In this document: positions 51,690 to 60,420 of the stretch, in pieces
Numbering within the stretch: position 1 is the stretch's first letter
How the letters are laid out: the number at the start of each line of letters is the position of its first letter
NCBI RefSeq assembly: GCF_000964005.1
Contig: NZ_JXYP01000029.1
Location: 86,681-150,680, forward strand
DNA: 64,000 nt
Source: Williamsia herbipolensis
GTDB lineage: Bacteria; Actinomycetota; Actinomycetes; Mycobacteriales; Mycobacteriaceae
Direction of reading: 5' to 3'
The notes under the pieces: generated by a model
What the model saw: the letters and a program-made list of their open reading frames with translations, nothing else
Database searches by the model: none
Told to the model about the DNA's origin: nothing
Position numbers and translations under genes: made by a program

Positions 51690-52697
51690 ATGACCCGAAG
51701 GGCCTCACAGACGTTGATCGGCTATCTGCTGCGCAAGATCCTGGGCTGGGTCGCGCTGATCATCGTGGCCACCAATCTGGTCTTCTTCCTCGCCAGCGCG
51801 CTCCTCGAGCCGCGATCGAACTATCTCGCGCGACGTCCGCCGCTGCCCGAGGCTGTCGTCGATTCGACGCTCGATCGGTACAACCTGAACGACAAGGTGT
51901 CGATCTTCGAGCGGTGGTACCACTGGATCTCGGGCATCGTGGTGCACTGGGACTGGGGACAGTCGCCGGTGGGCGATTCGGTGAACGGCCAGATCGGGTT
52001 TCGTGCTTGGACCAGCTTCCAGCTGGTCATCGGCGCGACACTGCTGATGACCATCATCGGGGTCGGCCTCGGGGTCTACGCCGCAGTCCGCCAGTACCGC
52101 CTCTCTGACCGACTGCTCCAGGTCACCTCGTCGTTCGCCCTGGTGGTCCCCGTCCCGGTCGTCGCTCTGGCACTGGTCATCCTGGCGATCTCGATCAACG
52201 AGTCGGCCGGCTCCACCATCTTCTTCGTGACGGGATCGTCCGGCGTCGGCGTGACCGGCTTCTGGTCGGTGGCGATCGACAAGGTTCAACATCTGATCCT
52301 GCCGTCGTTGGTTCTGATCATCACCGGATATGCGGGAACGCAGATCTTGCAGCGCAGCTTGCTCCTCGACACCCTGAACAGCGATTACGTGCGGCTTGCG
52401 CGCGCGAAGGGCCTCACCCGCGGGGTCGCCGTCCGTCGGCACGCACTCCGAACATCTCTCATCCCGGTGGCGACCAGCGTCGCGTTCGCCGTGCCTGCCG
52501 CGTTCACCGGCGCGGTGCTCACCGAATCGATCTTCGCCTGGAACGGTATGGGCAAGTACTTCGTCGACACCATCGCCAAGAACGATGTCTACGGTGTGGT
52601 CGCCACCGCGGCCTTCGGCGCCGCCCTCACTGCTGTGGGCGCCATCCTGTCGGACTTCCTCCTCGTCTACCTCGATCCCAGGATTCGGCTGAACTGA
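51690..52697 (+). CDS. Dipeptide-type ABC transporter permease (DppB-like)
   Basis: A 335-residue permease with about six helices, the long first periplasmic loop of the DppB group, and the ATPase-docking loop DYVRLARAKGLTRGVAVRRHALR near residue 233. The final part has FTGAVLTESIFAWNGMGKYFVDTI, a family hallmark. It is the first gene of a four-gene transporter operon (two permeases, fused ATPase, binding protein). Confidence 0.92.
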   Translation: MTRRASQTLIGYLLRKILGWVALIIVATNLVFFLASALLEPRSNYLARRPPLPEAVVDSTLDRYNLNDKVSIFERWYHWISGIVVHWDWGQSPVGDSVNGQIGFRAWTSFQLVIGATLLMTIIGVGLGVYAAVRQYRLSDRLLQVTSSFALVVPVPVVALALVILAISINESAGSTIFFVTGSSGVGVTGFWSVAIDKVQHLILPSLVLIITGYAGTQILQRSLLLDTLNSDYVRLARAKGLTRGVAVRRHALRTSLIPVATSVAFAVPAAFTGAVLTESIFAWNGMGKYFVDTIAKNDVYGVVATAAFGAALTAVGAILSDFLLVYLDPRIRLN

Positions 52698-52713
52698 TGA
52701 CTCGGAAAACCTC

Positions 52714-53736
52714 ATGACACTTCCCGACAACACATCTCCGAGCACCAGCGGCTCGCTGGCCAATGCCGTTCCTGCCGTGGGAAACCCGGTCGGCGTGGAG
52801 ACCACTGCCCTGGCCATCGAGGGGGCGGGTACCGACCGGAGCTCCGGCCGGGGCGCGGTGATCACCCGCCGATTCGCGCGGAACGGGACGGCGATCGTCG
52901 GACTGACCATCCTGGTCGCGCTGATCGCGTTCGCTCTGCTGGGATCGCTGTTCACCTCCTATGACTACAAGACGCCGGACTTCGCCGCCCTCGGCGTGTC
53001 TCCCGGTGGCGAGCATCTGCTGGGCACCAACGACGCGGGAGTCGACCTCTACGCCTCCTTGGTCCACGGCCTGCAACGCTCCCTGGTGATCGCATTCGCC
53101 GTCGCGTTCGGGACCACGATCATCGCCACCGTCATCGGTACTGTCGCCGCGTACACCGGCGGTTGGGTCGAGCGGATCACGTTGCAGTCCATCCATTTCC
53201 TGCTCGTGGTGCCGTCGCTGCTGATCATCGCGCTCGTCGCGAACCGGTACGGCGGGGACTGGAAGGCACTGATCGTGGTGCTCATCATCTTCGGATGGCC
53301 CTTTCAGGCCCGCGTCACATGGTCTCTGGCGCAGTCGGTGAGCGAGATGGACTACGTGCGCGCCGGAAAGTTCCTGGGGCTCGGTCCGCTCCGGATCTCG
53401 TTGCGCCACATCATCCCGAACATGTCGTCGCTCATCATCGTCTCGACGGTTCTCGGTGTGGTCACCGTGGTGCTCACCGAGACGTCGCTGTCGTTCCTCG
53501 GATTCGGCGTGAAGATCCCGGACGTGACGCTGGGGTCACTCATCTCCGACGGCCAGTCCACGATCACCTCGTCACCATGGCTGTTCTGGTATCCCGCTGC
53601 GGTGCTCACACTGCTCACCATGTCGTTGTCGCTCATCGGTGACGGCCTGCGCGACGCATTTGACCCGGGATCGGCGGGCGGGCGACGGAAACGGCGCGCC
53701 CGCACCCTCCGTCGCGAGAAGGCAGCGCACGCATGA
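52714..53736 (+). CDS. Dipeptide-type ABC transporter permease (DppC-like)
   Basis: A 340-residue partner permease. It has a polar N terminus of about 55 residues, a first helix (VGLTILVALIAFALLGSLF), a GVSPGGEHLLGTNDAGVDLYASLVHGLQ loop typical of DppC, and the docking loop MDYVRAGKFLGLGPLRISLRHIIPN. Its TGA overlaps the ATG of the ATPase gene (ATGA). Confidence 0.92.
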   Translation: MTLPDNTSPSTSGSLANAVPAVGNPVGVETTALAIEGAGTDRSSGRGAVITRRFARNGTAIVGLTILVALIAFALLGSLFTSYDYKTPDFAALGVSPGGEHLLGTNDAGVDLYASLVHGLQRSLVIAFAVAFGTTIIATVIGTVAAYTGGWVERITLQSIHFLLVVPSLLIIALVANRYGGDWKALIVVLIIFGWPFQARVTWSLAQSVSEMDYVRAGKFLGLGPLRISLRHIIPNMSSLIIVSTVLGVVTVVLTETSLSFLGFGVKIPDVTLGSLISDGQSTITSSPWLFWYPAAVLTLLTMSLSLIGDGLRDAFDPGSAGGRRKRRARTLRREKAAHA

Positions 53737-55814
53737 CCGCCGGCGATCCGATTCTCTCGCTCACCGATCTACGAGTGTCGTTCCCCACCGAGTCCGGGGT
53801 CCTCGACGCGGTGCGCGGACTGGATCTGACCATCTCCGCCGGTCGCTGCACCGCGATCGTCGGCGAGTCCGGGTCGGGCAAGTCGGTGACGTCTCTGGCG
53901 GTCATGGGGCTGCTCCCCGACACCGCGGAGGTCACCGGTTCGATCCGCTTCGCCGGCACCGAACTCGCCGGTCTCGACGACCGCGCGATGTCGACCATCC
54001 GCGGGTCCGAGATGTCGATGATCTTCCAGGATCCGCTGACCGCGCTCACGCCCGTCTACACGATCGGCGATCAGATCGTCGAGGCGCTGCGCGCGCACTC
54101 GTCGACACCGAAAGCGCAGGCCCGCATCCGCGCCGCCGAGCTGCTGGAGTTGGTGGGGATCCCCGACCCTGCGCGCCGGATGACGTCGTTCCCCCATGAG
54201 TTGTCCGGCGGGATGCGCCAACGCGTGGTCATCGCGATCGCCATCGCGAACGACCCGAAACTCATCATCGCCGACGAGCCGACCACTGCGCTCGACGTCA
54301 CCATCCAGGCACAGGTCATCGACCTGCTCGCGACCATCCGACGCGAGACCGGTGCCGCGTTGCTGCTGATCACCCACGACCTGGGTCTGGTCGCCGGGAC
54401 GGCCGACGATGTGGCGGTGATGTACGCGGGTCGGGTCGTCGAACGGGCGAGCGCGACAGACCTGTACGCCGGGCCTCGGATGCCTTACACCGCAGGTCTA
54501 CTCGCATCGATCCCGCGCATCGACCGCGATCAGACGGGGCCGTTGGTACCGATCCCCGGCCAGCCTCCGGTACTGATCGACGTCGCCGATGCCTGCCCCT
54601 TCGCACCGCGGTGCCCGGCCGTCGAGACTGCCTGCACCACCACCGAACCAGCGCTCGTCGAGATCGGCACCGACCATCTCGCCGCATGCCACCGATCCGC
54701 CGAGATCTCCGGCGCCGGCCTCATCGACGGGTCCGCGATCTTCGCCGCGGACACACCCGGTGAGAAGATCTCCGATGCCGAGGTGTCGGATGCGGCACGC
54801 GATGTCGTGTTGAGTGTGCGCGGGCTGACCCGCGAATTCCCCATCCTCACCGGACTGTTGCGCCGTCGGATCGGATCGGTCTACGCCGTCGACGGTCTCG
54901 ACTTCGACGTCCACCGGGGCGAGACGATGGCGATCGTCGGTGAATCGGGTTCGGGCAAGACGACCACGTTGCTCGAGATCCTGCGGGCCGAGCCGGGCAC
55001 CACCGGGACCGTCGAGATCGGTGGCACTGACTTCTCGACGCTGTCGCGTCGCGCGCTGCGGACGGCACGCAAGGCCGTCCAGATCGTGTTCCAGGACCCC
55101 ATGGGATCACTGAACCCCCGGATGACGGTGCGCGACATCATCGCCGAGCCGCTGCGGGCCTACCGGGACGCGACGTCGGACCTCGACGCCCGGGTGTCGG
55201 AGCTGATGCGCCTCGTGGGTCTCGACCCCGCCCACGCCGCACGCTTCCCGGCCGCGTTCTCCGGCGGGCAGCGCCAGCGCATCGGGATAGCACGTGCACT
55301 CGCGGTCAATCCCACACTCGTGGTGCTCGACGAGCCGGTGTCGGCACTCGACGTGTCGATCCAGGCCTCGATCATCAATCTCCTCGACCGACTCAAGCGC
55401 GAGATCGGCGTGGCCTACCTGTTCGTCGCGCACGACCTGTCGGTGGTGCGGCATCTCTCCGATCGCGTAGCGGTGATGTATCTGGGGAAGTTCGTCGAGA
55501 TCGGCACCGTCGCCGACATCTTCGATCGACCCACCCATCCGTACACGCGGGCGCTGCTCTCGGCGATCCCCATCCCGGACCCTGCGCTCGAGCGCACACG
55601 CGAGCGGGTGGTGCTGACCGGAGAACTCCCCAGCCCGAGTGCACGGCCCGGGGGTTGCTCGTTCCACAACCGGTGTCCCCTGCGGCCCACACTGCCCGAA
55701 CGCGACCAGAAGACCTGCATCAGTGAGGTTCCGGTGCTGCGGTCGGTCGACGCAGGGTCCGCCCACCAGCACGCCTGCCACTTCGCGGACACGGTCGTCC
55801 CCGTCCGTTCCTGA
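53733..55814 (+). CDS. Fused dual ATPase of dipeptide-type ABC transporter (DppD-DppF)
   Basis: A 693-residue protein with two complete ATPase domains. Domain 1: Walker A GESGSGKSVTSL near 40, signature LSGGMRQRVV, Walker B LIIADEPTTALD, and the Cys-rich ending ACPFAPRCPAVETAC. Domain 2 (from about 350): GESGSGKTTTLLE, FSGGQRQRIGIARAL, LVVLDEPVSALD, and CSFHNRCPLRP. The Cys-containing ends of both halves could bind an iron-sulfur cluster, as in DppD-type ATPases. Fusion of the two subunits is common in actinobacteria. Confidence 0.93.
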   Translation: MTAGDPILSLTDLRVSFPTESGVLDAVRGLDLTISAGRCTAIVGESGSGKSVTSLAVMGLLPDTAEVTGSIRFAGTELAGLDDRAMSTIRGSEMSMIFQDPLTALTPVYTIGDQIVEALRAHSSTPKAQARIRAAELLELVGIPDPARRMTSFPHELSGGMRQRVVIAIAIANDPKLIIADEPTTALDVTIQAQVIDLLATIRRETGAALLLITHDLGLVAGTADDVAVMYAGRVVERASATDLYAGPRMPYTAGLLASIPRIDRDQTGPLVPIPGQPPVLIDVADACPFAPRCPAVETACTTTEPALVEIGTDHLAACHRSAEISGAGLIDGSAIFAADTPGEKISDAEVSDAARDVVLSVRGLTREFPILTGLLRRRIGSVYAVDGLDFDVHRGETMAIVGESGSGKTTTLLEILRAEPGTTGTVEIGGTDFSTLSRRALRTARKAVQIVFQDPMGSLNPRMTVRDIIAEPLRAYRDATSDLDARVSELMRLVGLDPAHAARFPAAFSGGQRQRIGIARALAVNPTLVVLDEPVSALDVSIQASIINLLDRLKREIGVAYLFVAHDLSVVRHLSDRVAVMYLGKFVEIGTVADIFDRPTHPYTRALLSAIPIPDPALERTRERVVLTGELPSPSARPGGCSFHNRCPLRPTLPERDQKTCISEVPVLRSVDAGSAHQHACHFADTVVPVRS

Positions 55815-55853
55815 TGCCCGCCAGCTCGTGACCATCCCTCGAAAGGATCACCC

Positions 55854-57527
55854 ATGAAACGCCAAATGTTCGCCGTCGGCGCGATCTCGGTCGTCGCCAC
55901 GCTGACACTCGCCGGTTGTGGCGGGTCGTCGGGCTCGAGTTCGTCGGACACCAACGACTCGCTGTCGAAAACGGCCGCGCAGATCAATGCCCAACCGCGC
56001 GACAACATCGCCGACGGAGGGAAGCTCACCACGGCTCTGCCCGAGGTGTCCCCCCAGTTCAACCCGTTCCAGGCCGACGGCACGCTCTACACGACCACAC
56101 TCTGGCGGTGGAGCAACCCGTCCCTGTTCACCTTCAGCCCCGACGGCACCGCGTCGGCCGACCCGGATTACCTCACGGGGTACTCGAAAGCCGAGGTCGG
56201 CGGCAACACCGTGGTGACCTACACGATCAACCCGAAGGCGACGTTCAACGACGGCACGCCCATTGACTGGACCGCCTTCGAGGCGACCTGGAAAACGAAC
56301 AACGGCAGTGACCCTGCGTATGCGGCGTCGAGCACCGACGGCTACTCCCAGATCGCGTCGGTGGTGCAGGGGACGAACTCCAAGCAGGCCATCGTCACCT
56401 TCCGCGGCACCTACGCCTGGCCCGACAGCCTGTTCAACATCATCCTGCACCCGAAGGCCGCCAACCCGACGTTCTACAACACCGGCTACATCAACTCCCC
56501 GCACCCCGAACTGGGCGCCGGGCCATACGCGTTGAAGGCGTTCGACAAGACATCGGGCACAGTCATCTTCGAGAGGAACCCGAAGTGGTGGGGTGACACC
56601 GGCAAGCTCGATCAGCGGGTGTTCCTGCAGATGGACAGCCAGGCGTCGATCAACGCCTTCAAGAACGGTCAGATCGACGCGGTGTCGGCGCGGACCAAGG
56701 ACAGGCTCGCCCAGGTCCAGGGGGTCGGCGGCACGCAGATCCGCAAGTCCGCGACGCCGTCGCAAGACCTCGCGACCCTCAACTTGGCCTCGCCGCCGTT
56801 GCGCGACGTCAAGGTACGCAGCGCCATCCTCAAGGCCATCGACCGAAAGGTCGTCGCCGACGTTCTCTTCCAAGGCCTTGGGTACAGCGAGACCTTGCCA
56901 GGATCGTTCGGGCTCTACCCCTTCCAGAAGGGCTACGCAGACAACGTCAAGGGAGTCATCGACTTCGACACCAACGCGGCCAAGAGTGAACTCGACGCCG
57001 CCGGATGGGTGACGGGCGGCGACGGCATCCGAACCAAGAACGGACAAAAGCTGTCCCTGAGCTTCCCGCTCACCGGTGACGATCCGACGATCCTTAACCT
57101 TGCACGGGCCATCCAGGCCATGGAGAAATCCGTCGGCGTAGACCTGCAGATCCAGCAGAAGTCATCGAGTGAATTCTCCGACGTCGTGACGAACAAGAAG
57201 TTCGACTTCTTCCTCTCCGGGGTGAGTTCGAGCGACCCGTTCGGATACGCGTACTTCTGCCAATTCTGGTGCTCGGGTTCTCAGCTGAACCAGGCCGGCG
57301 CGGGAACCCCCGAGTTGGACAAGCAGATTCGGGCCGTCGGCGAGATCGCCGATCCGGCGGCTCAGATCGCCGCAGGAAACACCCTCGAGCGCACGTTGCT
57401 GGCTCAGTACTCCAATCTCGCGCTCGACAACGGGCCCACCATCGTGGCCACCAAGGAGAAACTCGCCAACTACGGTGCCGGCCTGTTCTACATCGGGCGG
57501 GTCCAGGACATCGGGTACCAAAAGTAG
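55854..57527 (+). CDS. Substrate-binding lipoprotein of dipeptide-type ABC transporter (family 5)
   Basis: A 557-residue family 5 solute-binding protein with signal and lipobox LAGC (Cys22). Motifs are TTLWRWSNPSLFTF, YTINPKATFNDGTPIDWTAFE, GAGPYALKAFDK, FERNPKWWGD and IKAIDRKVVADVLF. Family 5 proteins carry peptides, nickel, or polyamine-like and opine ligands, so the substrate is open. The next genes handle agmatine, which makes agmatine or a related guanidino compound a candidate. AAAGGA precedes the ATG and a strong terminator follows. Confidence 0.9.
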   Translation: MKRQMFAVGAISVVATLTLAGCGGSSGSSSSDTNDSLSKTAAQINAQPRDNIADGGKLTTALPEVSPQFNPFQADGTLYTTTLWRWSNPSLFTFSPDGTASADPDYLTGYSKAEVGGNTVVTYTINPKATFNDGTPIDWTAFEATWKTNNGSDPAYAASSTDGYSQIASVVQGTNSKQAIVTFRGTYAWPDSLFNIILHPKAANPTFYNTGYINSPHPELGAGPYALKAFDKTSGTVIFERNPKWWGDTGKLDQRVFLQMDSQASINAFKNGQIDAVSARTKDRLAQVQGVGGTQIRKSATPSQDLATLNLASPPLRDVKVRSAILKAIDRKVVADVLFQGLGYSETLPGSFGLYPFQKGYADNVKGVIDFDTNAAKSELDAAGWVTGGDGIRTKNGQKLSLSFPLTGDDPTILNLARAIQAMEKSVGVDLQIQQKSSSEFSDVVTNKKFDFFLSGVSSSDPFGYAYFCQFWCSGSQLNQAGAGTPELDKQIRAVGEIADPAAQIAAGNTLERTLLAQYSNLALDNGPTIVATKEKLANYGAGLFYIGRVQDIGYQK

Positions 57528-57550
57528 TACAAAGCGAGATTTGACCCCAC

Positions 57551-57586
57551 GACAGTGCACCCCGGCGAGAGCCGGGGTGCACTGTC
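57551..57586 (+). terminator. Strong intrinsic terminator after the binding-protein gene
   Basis: A 16-bp perfect stem (57551-57566 with 57571-57586) closed by a GAGA tetraloop and followed by TCTTG. It separates the transporter operon from the agu operon. Confidence 0.9.
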
Positions 57587-57591
57587 TCTTG

Positions 57592-57607
57592 CGGGCCTGC
57601 AGGCCCG
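57592..57607. repeat. 16-bp perfect palindrome CGGGCCTGCAGGCCCG
   Basis: A perfect dyad without spacer lies between the terminator and the agu operator. It could be part of the aguB promoter region or a second short hairpin; nothing in the sequence decides. Confidence 0.5.
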
Positions 57608-57613
57608 GCGTTA

Positions 57614-57642
57614 TCTTTAAACGAACACCATTCGTTTAAAGA
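57614..57642. promoter_or_regulatory. Perfect 12-5-12 operator before aguB
   Basis: The half-site TCTTTAAACGAA at 57614-57625 is repeated without mismatch as its reverse complement at 57631-57642, around the spacer CACCA. It ends 12 bases before the aguB ATG and just before the GAGGAG ribosome binding site. Bound protein here would block transcription or its start. TetR- or GntR-type repressors use sites of this form. Confidence 0.8.
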
Positions 57643-57654
57643 CGAGGAGACCTG

Positions 57655-58608
57655 ATGCGCACGATCGTCGCCCCCGCGGTGCCCGCGCCGCCGTGCCGGT
57701 ACGAGGCCCCGACGCGCGATCCGTTGCGCGTCGCGCTGGTGCAGCATCAGTGGCACGCCGACCCCGACGACCTTCGGGCCGAGCTCGCCGAGGGGATCGC
57801 CGCCGCGGCGCGCGAGGGTGCCCGCGCGGTGTTCCTTCCCGAGCTGACCCTGCGGCGCTATCCCGCCTTCGAACGCGCAGGCACCGACCCGGGCGCCGAC
57901 GCCGAGGACCTGCACACCGGACCCACGGCCACGTTCGCCGCCGAGATGGCGCGCACCCACGACCTCTTCGTCCACGCCTCGATGTACCAGCGGTCCCCCG
58001 CCCCGACCGGCTCGACAGACGACGGACTCGGGCTCAACACGGCGATCCTGGTCTCGCCGGCGGGCGAGATCGTCGCGCACACCCACAAACTGCACATCCC
58101 GATCAGCCCTGGCTATTACGAGGACACGTACTTCCGTGGCGGCCCGGCTGATGACCCCTACCCGGTGCACCGCCCCGAGGGACTCGACGCGGCGATCGGA
58201 CTGCCGACGTGTTGGGACGAATGGTTCGCCGAGGTGACGCGCAGCTATTCACTGGCCGGGGCCGAGATCCTCGTCTATCCGACGGCGATCGGTTCCGAGC
58301 CCGACTTCCCCGATTTCGACACCCGCCCCCTGTGGCAGCAGGTGATCGTGGGCAACGCGATCGCCAACGCGACCTTCATGGTGGTGCCGAACCGTCACGG
58401 CAACGAAGGCGTGATCACGTTCTACGGGTCGTCGTTCATCTGTGATCCGTTCGGCCGCATCCTCGTTCAGGCTCCGAGAGACGAATCGGTGACCTTGGTC
58501 GCCGATCTCGAACTGGACCAGCGGCGCGACTGGCTCTCGCTGTTCCCGTTCCTCGCGACACGTCGACCCGACACCTACGCATCGCTGACGGCACCGGTGA
58601 CACCGTGA
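57655..58608 (+). CDS. aguB: N-Carbamoylputrescine amidase-like nitrilase-family hydrolase
   Basis: A 317-residue carbon-nitrogen hydrolase with catalytic triad Glu63 (FLPEL), Lys145 (HKLHIP) and Cys186 (GLPTCWDEWF). N-carbamoylputrescine amidase splits N-carbamoylputrescine to putrescine, CO2 and ammonia. The match to AguB rests on the family motifs and on the agmatine deiminase gene that overlaps it (GTGA). A GAGGAG site precedes the ATG. The first 20 residues are Pro/Ala-rich and extra to the usual family length. Confidence 0.87.
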   Translation: MRTIVAPAVPAPPCRYEAPTRDPLRVALVQHQWHADPDDLRAELAEGIAAAAREGARAVFLPELTLRRYPAFERAGTDPGADAEDLHTGPTATFAAEMARTHDLFVHASMYQRSPAPTGSTDDGLGLNTAILVSPAGEIVAHTHKLHIPISPGYYEDTYFRGGPADDPYPVHRPEGLDAAIGLPTCWDEWFAEVTRSYSLAGAEILVYPTAIGSEPDFPDFDTRPLWQQVIVGNAIANATFMVVPNRHGNEGVITFYGSSFICDPFGRILVQAPRDESVTLVADLELDQRRDWLSLFPFLATRRPDTYASLTAPVTP

Positions 58609-59648
58609 CCACCGGCGGCAGGAACTGGCGGATGCCCGCGGAAACCGCGGTGCAGGAACGTGTCTGGATGGCCTACCCGGTGGCGGGGTATTCCCTCGGC
58701 GACACCGAGACCGAACACGAAGAGGCACGGGCGACATGGGCAGCGGTCGCGCACGCGGTCGCCGACTTCGAACCGGTGACGGTGATCGTCGATCCCGGCG
58801 AGATCAGCCACGCGCGACGCCACCTGTCGAGCGAGATCACCCTCGTCGAGGCACCGCTGGACGACGCCTGGGCCCGCGACATCGGCCCCACCTTCGTGCT
58901 CGACGAGAACGGGGCGCTCGGCGCGGTCGACTGGGTGTTCAACGGCTGGGGCGCCGCCGACTGGGCGACGTGGGACAACGATCAGCACATCGCCACGATC
59001 ATCGCCGAACTCTCCGGCGCGGAACTCGTCGACTCGCCGATGATCAACGAGGGCGGCGGTATTCAGGTCGACGGCGCGGGGACCGTGCTGCTCACCGAGA
59101 CCGTGCAACGGGGCGAGGGCCGCAACAGCACCTGGTCTCGTGAGCAGGTCGAGGCCGAACTCGCCCGCACCATCGGCACCACCACCGCGATCTGGCTGCC
59201 GCGCGGGCTGACCCGCGACAACGACACCTTCGGCACCCGTGGACATGTCGACATCGTCGCGGCCTTCCCGACACCGGGCACGGTACTGGTGCACGACCAG
59301 ACCGACCCGACCCATCCCGACCACGCGGTGACCGCCGAGATCATCGGCGTGCTCACGGCTGCCACCGACGCCGCGGGTTCGCCTCTGGAGATCATCCGGG
59401 TGCCCGCTCCGCACAACCTCACCGACGCAGGCGGTTTCGTCGACCACAGCTACATCAACCACCTCGTGGTCAACGGTGGCGTGATCGCCTGCGCCTTCGA
59501 CGACCCGTCCGACGCGCCCGCCGCCGAGATCCTCGCCGACGTCTACCCCGGACGCGAGGTGGTGACCGTCGACGCCCGCCCGCTGTTCGACCGCGGCGGT
59601 GGCATCCACTGCATCACCTGCCAGCAACCGAGTCGACGGCACCCGTGA
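58605..59648 (+). CDS. aguA: Agmatine deiminase AguA
   Basis: A 347-residue member of the agmatine deiminase (PAD_porph) family. It has MPAETAVQERVWMAYP, DDAWARDIGPTF, NEGGGIQVDG, NDTFGTRGHVDIVAAF and the catalytic Cys336 in GGGIHCITCQQP. It hydrolyses agmatine to N-carbamoylputrescine and ammonia, the step before AguB. The GTG start overlaps the aguB stop. A hairpin overlapping the stop codon terminates the operon. Confidence 0.93.
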   Translation: MTTGGRNWRMPAETAVQERVWMAYPVAGYSLGDTETEHEEARATWAAVAHAVADFEPVTVIVDPGEISHARRHLSSEITLVEAPLDDAWARDIGPTFVLDENGALGAVDWVFNGWGAADWATWDNDQHIATIIAELSGAELVDSPMINEGGGIQVDGAGTVLLTETVQRGEGRNSTWSREQVEAELARTIGTTTAIWLPRGLTRDNDTFGTRGHVDIVAAFPTPGTVLVHDQTDPTHPDHAVTAEIIGVLTAATDAAGSPLEIIRVPAPHNLTDAGGFVDHSYINHLVVNGGVIACAFDDPSDAPAAEILADVYPGREVVTVDARPLFDRGGGIHCITCQQPSRRHP

Positions 59649-59668
59649 GCCGCGGGCCCACGGGTGCC
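59638..59668. terminator. Bidirectional terminator between aguA and hsp20
   Basis: A 10-bp perfect stem (59638-59647 with 59659-59668) with an 11-base GC-rich loop. The left arm includes part of the aguA stop codon. It serves the two convergent genes. Confidence 0.65.
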
Positions 59669-59690
59669 GTTGTCGGAATCGGGCTCTGGG

Positions 59691-60137
59691 TCAGCTGGTG
59701 GATTCGGCCTCGATCGACCGCGGCGAATCCTTCTGGCGCACTTCGATCGTGCGGGGCTTGGCGCGTTCGGCCACCGGGATCGTCACGCTGAGGACCCCGT
59801 TCTCGTAGGAGGCCTCGATACCGGCGGCGTCGATGTTGTCGCCCAGGCTCAGCTGGCGTCGATAGGTGCCGGAGAACCGCTCGTTCGCCAACCACTGCAC
59901 CGCATCGTCCGACCGCGCGGTGCGTTGCGCGGCGAGGGTGAGTGTCCCGTTGTCCACACTGACCTCGACCGATCCCGGGTCGACACCCGGCAGATCCGCG
60001 GTCAGCAAGAAATGGTCGTCCACCTTGCAGAGATCCATCGGCATGAATCGCGGGGTCCGCGTCGATCCCGTCGGCTGGCCGCTGAGCAGACCGCGGGCGA
60101 GTGCGTCCATCTCGGTGAAAGGATCAAATCGAAGCAC
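59691..60137 (-). CDS. Hsp20/alpha-crystallin small heat-shock protein
   Basis: A 148-residue small heat-shock chaperone. The N-terminal segment MLRFDPFTEMDALARGL is followed by the alpha-crystallin domain (about 35-130) with DDHFLLTADLPGVDPGSVEVSV, ERFSGTYRRQLSLG and the closing GVLSVTIPVAE, and a short tail with an IEV motif. It binds unfolding proteins as an oligomer. GGAGG lies nine bases before the GTG start. A CIRCE-like element 72 bases upstream predicts HrcA repression and heat induction. Confidence 0.92.
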   Translation of the reverse strand: MLRFDPFTEMDALARGLLSGQPTGSTRTPRFMPMDLCKVDDHFLLTADLPGVDPGSVEVSVDNGTLTLAAQRTARSDDAVQWLANERFSGTYRRQLSLGDNIDAAGIEASYENGVLSVTIPVAERAKPRTIEVRQKDSPRSIEAESTS

Positions 60138-60208
60138 AGCAACCCACCTCCTGTGTCGCCATGGCCCGCCCCGGTGACGAGCCCTCCATCACTGTGCAGC
60201 ACCGAATT

Positions 60209-60235
60209 TAGCACTCGACGCCCGCGAGTGCCAGA
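60209..60235 (-). promoter_or_regulatory. CIRCE-like HrcA operator before hsp20
   Basis: TTAGCACTC-N9-GAGTGCCAG matches the CIRCE consensus TTAGCACTC-N9-GAGTGCTAA in 16 of 18 arm positions, with the exact 9-base spacer. It lies upstream of hsp20 on its coding strand and 186 bases before the divergent acyl-CoA oxidase gene. Confidence 0.85.
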
Positions 60236-60420
60236 TCTTGTCGAGCAGATTTTCTTCCCAGTCCTTCACCCGCACAGTATGTTCGGACCCTCGGCGCGAA
60301 CGTCCACCCATCCGCAGTTACCGTTCCGTTATCCGACACGCCGACCACCGCCGTATTCCGGATGTCAACTGTGATCATCATTTCCGTCGAGCCCGGTCCG
60401 GCTCTGCGTAACGTGGGTAT

